Shown piece by piece: positions 32,769-34,818 of a DNA stretch of 34,818 nt. How positions within the stretch are numbered: position 1 is the stretch's first letter; every line of letters starts with the position of its first letter. This stretch comes from Deltaproteobacteria bacterium (GTDB taxonomy: Bacteria; Desulfobacterota; Desulfobacteria; Desulfobacterales; Desulfosalsimonadaceae), in the NCBI GenBank assembly GCA_013151835.1, contig JAADHK010000025.1, positions 1 through 34,818 of the forward strand. Reading direction: 5' to 3'. The notes beneath the pieces were generated by a model. That model was not told the origin of the DNA. It searched no databases and saw only the letters and a program-made list of their open reading frames with translations. The position numbers and the translations under genes were made by a program.

Positions 32769-34064
32769 CTAATCGTCGAAGTCGCCTTCCGGCCCCTTAT
32801 CCACATCCATGCCGGCGGCTTTTTCAGCGATTTTTTCCGGGGTCCAGTCATTGGGATTTTCGATCCGCTCCGCCTTTGGACCGGGATCGTGGGACCCGGT
32901 TGCCAGAATTTCGGAAACTGCGAGGGGCGCGGTATCTCCGGCATTGAAAACATCGGTTAAGAGCCGGTAAACAAAATCTTCCACACGGGCGGCCATGCGG
33001 AGGCGTATTTCCCTCGGCTGTGAAAGCAAGATATTTTCAAAGGGAAGGTTCAGTTTTTTGTAGTCCCCCATTTTAAGTCCGCGCTCATCTGCATAATTCG
33101 TTATTTTAGCCCAGCTTTCTTCAGTCATCCCCTCTCCTTCGACCTTGATGAACCGTCCCTGTTCATCAAGCCGGGCATTTCCGTAATCGTTGACCTCAAG
33201 TCCCCAGGAGATCATCTGGAGCGCTGTGGCTACGTTCGCCTTGGTTGTCCGGGTCTTTGCCGCGATCTGGCGGAGCCTGTCGGTACTGTTACCGGAAGTG
33301 CCGTGCTGGGCCCCGGAGACCTTGTATGGGGAGAGGGCCTCGTGAATGGATGCGGTAAGCTCCACGTTGATACCCTCCGAACCGGCCTCGATCCCGTGGG
33401 TTGTGCCGTTGTTTAAGGCGATCCAGTCCGGAAAAAGGCCGTATGCGTTTAAGCCCCGGATCAGAAACAGGGCTTCCTCGGGGGTTGAAAGACCCAGCGT
33501 TCCCTTAATCTCGCCCACTTCCGTCTCGTAGCCGGCCCATTTCGGGATCAATGGCGCGAGCATCAGGTTGGCTTTAAGGTTGTTTTCGTCCGGAAGGTGA
33601 GAGGCATCCATCGCGATGGATGTGATTCCGGCGTCGAACATGCTCGGTATCTCGGTTTTGGCGGTCTCGATATCGCCATCGCTCTTGATTCCATAATGGT
33701 CTGCATGCACGGCGACAGGGACCGTGATCTCCATCTCATTGCACAGGTCGTCCACAAGGCGGGCTATGTTCCAATAGTTGACCGCGCAATATGCGTTTGC
33801 CCCCCCCTCGGACTTGGCGATTTCGATGATGATCGGGGAGTTTGCCCTCTGGGCCGCTGCAAGCACACCCCGGATTACAAAGTAACTCCTCCCATTACAT
33901 GCCATGACCATGGCATGGCCTTTTTTCAGCATGGCCCGGTCGATGTATTTGCTGCTGACAATAAGCGCCCGTGAATGGGGAAATAGGGCTGCCACATTGG
34001 GCGGCCTTCCGATTTCGAGTGCTTTATTGAAATCCGCCATGTATTTTGCTTTATCGGTCTCCAT
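32769..34064 (-). CDS. Class II (zinc) fructose-bisphosphate aldolase family protein
   Basis: 431 residues. The class II aldolase metal motif is HADHYG (H120, H123), with DASHLPDENN, the later histidines in TTHGIEAG and AQHGTSGNS, and a GAQHGTSG phosphate-binding stretch. It is longer than the 280-345 residues common in the family, by a charged C-terminal tail (KAERIENPNDWTPEKIAEKA and then a D/E-rich end). GGGAGG seven bases before the ATG at 34064 supports the start. It most likely acts in glycolysis/gluconeogenesis; use of another ketose bisphosphate cannot be excluded. Confidence 0.88.
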   Translation of the reverse strand: METDKAKYMADFNKALEIGRPPNVAALFPHSRALIVSSKYIDRAMLKKGHAMVMACNGRSYFVIRGVLAAAQRANSPIIIEIAKSEGGANAYCAVNYWNIARLVDDLCNEMEITVPVAVHADHYGIKSDGDIETAKTEIPSMFDAGITSIAMDASHLPDENNLKANLMLAPLIPKWAGYETEVGEIKGTLGLSTPEEALFLIRGLNAYGLFPDWIALNNGTTHGIEAGSEGINVELTASIHEALSPYKVSGAQHGTSGNSTDRLRQIAAKTRTTKANVATALQMISWGLEVNDYGNARLDEQGRFIKVEGEGMTEESWAKITNYADERGLKMGDYKKLNLPFENILLSQPREIRLRMAARVEDFVYRLLTDVFNAGDTAPLAVSEILATGSHDPGPKAERIENPNDWTPEKIAEKAAGMDVDKGPEGDFDD

Positions 34065-34173
34065 GAGAAAGCCTCCCTTTTTCGTCCATTTGTGTTAATT
34101 GTTTTTTGCATCAAAATACGGTCAGTCCACAGCAGGATTAACGCAGGCCCGTCACGGATTGATGTGTATCCCT

Positions 34174-34434
34174 TTAAGGTACCGGCTCGGACGCTGTCCG
34201 GATTTGTTCTAAAATTTCCTCGATTTGCCTTTTGTATGCAAAAGGAGCGGTAATTTCGCCCCATCCTTTCTGTGCCTGGTAAAGTCCGTCATAGGCAGTA
34301 TCGTGAAAGGAGCAGATCCTGTGCGGGATAGCACGCTCATCTAAAATGGAATCAAGGAGCTGTGCCTCCATCTGATTATCCATACCCGATATGCGTATAA
34401 AGGTATCCGTCAGTTTTATATCTTCGGATGGCAT
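34174..34434 (-). CDS. DUF2007-like small protein
   Basis: 86 residues from the ATG at 34434, chosen by the AGGGA site six bases upstream; earlier in-frame ATGs (34464, 34476) lie inside the upstream gene. The pattern of a strand, then MEAQLLDSILDERAIPHRI, then a final helix RQIEEILEQIRTA, is that of DUF2007 (putative signal-transducing) proteins. Function of that family is not defined. It follows the coiled-coil gene and precedes the aldolase by 109 bases. Confidence 0.6.
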   Translation of the reverse strand: MPSEDIKLTDTFIRISGMDNQMEAQLLDSILDERAIPHRICSFHDTAYDGLYQAQKGWGEITAPFAYKRQIEEILEQIRTASEPVP

Positions 34435-34447
34435 GCCGATCCCTGTC

Positions 34448-34818
34448 TCATTTCTTGAGTGTGCCATTAAACGCATCTACTTCGACTTCCAGGGCTTTTC
34501 GTTTTTCCCGGTAGGCCTTTATCTTTTCATTCAGCTCCTGGACCGATCGGTTATAGGCCTCGATTTTTACCTGTGTTCCAAGATTTTGTCTGGAATTTTC
34601 GAGCAATTTGCGCTGTTCAATAAGCGCCTGGTATTCCGAATCAAGCCGGTCGGTCTTGCTGACGACGGCTTTCCGCTTGTCTTCCAGCAATCGTATCCTT
34701 TTGGCGGCTTTTATCCTCGCCTCTTGGGCGGCTTTTAACTTTGCCGCCTCGGCTTCCTGCTTCAGCCTTGCTTCTTCAGCTTCTTTCTTTAGTCTCGCCT
34801 CTTCGGCGGCTTTTATCC
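34448..34818 (-). CDS. C-terminal part of a coiled-coil protein (5' end outside the window)
   Basis: 123 residues are visible, open to the right edge. The first 40 are an Ala/Lys/Glu-rich helix with a repeating AAEEARLKKEAEEARLKQEA-type pattern, as in TolA-like or DUF4124-containing envelope proteins. The rest is a coiled coil (RLDSEYQALIEQRKLLENSR and so on) ending NGTLKK. The N-terminus, which would show a signal peptide or a DUF4124 domain, is missing, so the family is not decided. The next gene begins 13 bases later. Confidence 0.75.
   Translation of the reverse strand, partial: IKAAEEARLKKEAEEARLKQEAEAAKLKAAQEARIKAAKRIRLLEDKRKAVVSKTDRLDSEYQALIEQRKLLENSRQNLGTQVKIEAYNRSVQELNEKIKAYREKRKALEVEVDAFNGTLKK

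Overview
The window looks like ordinary chromosomal DNA of a Desulfobacterota (Deltaproteobacteria) member, most likely Desulfobacterales. Three things suggest this: the run rplU-rpmA-obgE-proB-proA-nadD-rsfS-gpmI, the run phoH-7TM/HD-ybeY-pdxJ-nnr-tsaE-lysC, and accessory families typical of the group (MJ0042 zinc-ribbon acidic proteins, HEAT proteins, PilZ fusions, Cache/PAS hybrid kinases). Taxonomy is inferred from protein style and gene order; no search was run. No prophage, CRISPR array, toxin-antitoxin pair, defence island or intact transposase was found.

Layout. 1-2789 (-): a very large acidic, internally repetitive protein with an N-terminal MJ0042 zinc ribbon. Its repeat region contains a +1 frame break near base 311, and the protein runs off the left edge. 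2807-6703 (-): hpt, a CbpA-type J-protein flanked by inverted-repeat (MITE-like) DNA, and mnmG. 6796-7764 (+): a YhcC-type radical SAM protein, whose 3' end doubles as the terminator of two minus-strand tRNA-Ser genes (7768-7973). 8080-9381 (+): a promoter, an unknown acidic-tailed protein, a 57-bp near-perfect palindrome and a zinc-ribbon/HEAT-like protein. 9433-12698 (-): a large HEAT protein translationally coupled to a CNB-PilZ fusion. 12759-19686 (-): gpmI, rsfS, nadD, proA, proB, obgE, rpmA and rplU (listed here in reverse of transcription), driven by a consensus promoter at 19756-19783. 19856-27830 (-): the phoH to lysC housekeeping cluster plus a possible 30-residue membrane peptide. 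27959-28546 (+): a CvpA-type membrane protein. 28618-28732: a cluster of palindromic repeats between convergent genes. 28740-32709 (-): a Cache-PAS-PAS hybrid histidine kinase, a small protein resembling the DVU0524/FlgM-associated family, and a zinc-ribbon NUDIX hydrolase. 32769-34818 (-): a class II aldolase, a DUF2007-like protein and the C-terminal part of a coiled-coil protein.

Function. The long minus-strand operons couple ribosome assembly (L21, L27, Obg, RsfS, YbeY), tRNA modification (TsaE, MnmG), proline, lysine-family, NAD and PLP synthesis, metabolite repair (Nnr) and central carbon metabolism (GpmI, class II aldolase). The less ordinary material is the repeat protein at the left edge, the HEAT plus CNB-PilZ pair, the sensor kinase cluster and the palindromic repeats. 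I found no clear multi-gene system that is certainly new. The best leads are the repeat protein with its frame break and C9 tract, the HEAT/CNB-PilZ pair, and several cases of compact double use of DNA (the terminator inside a CDS and the 101-bp ybeY overlap).
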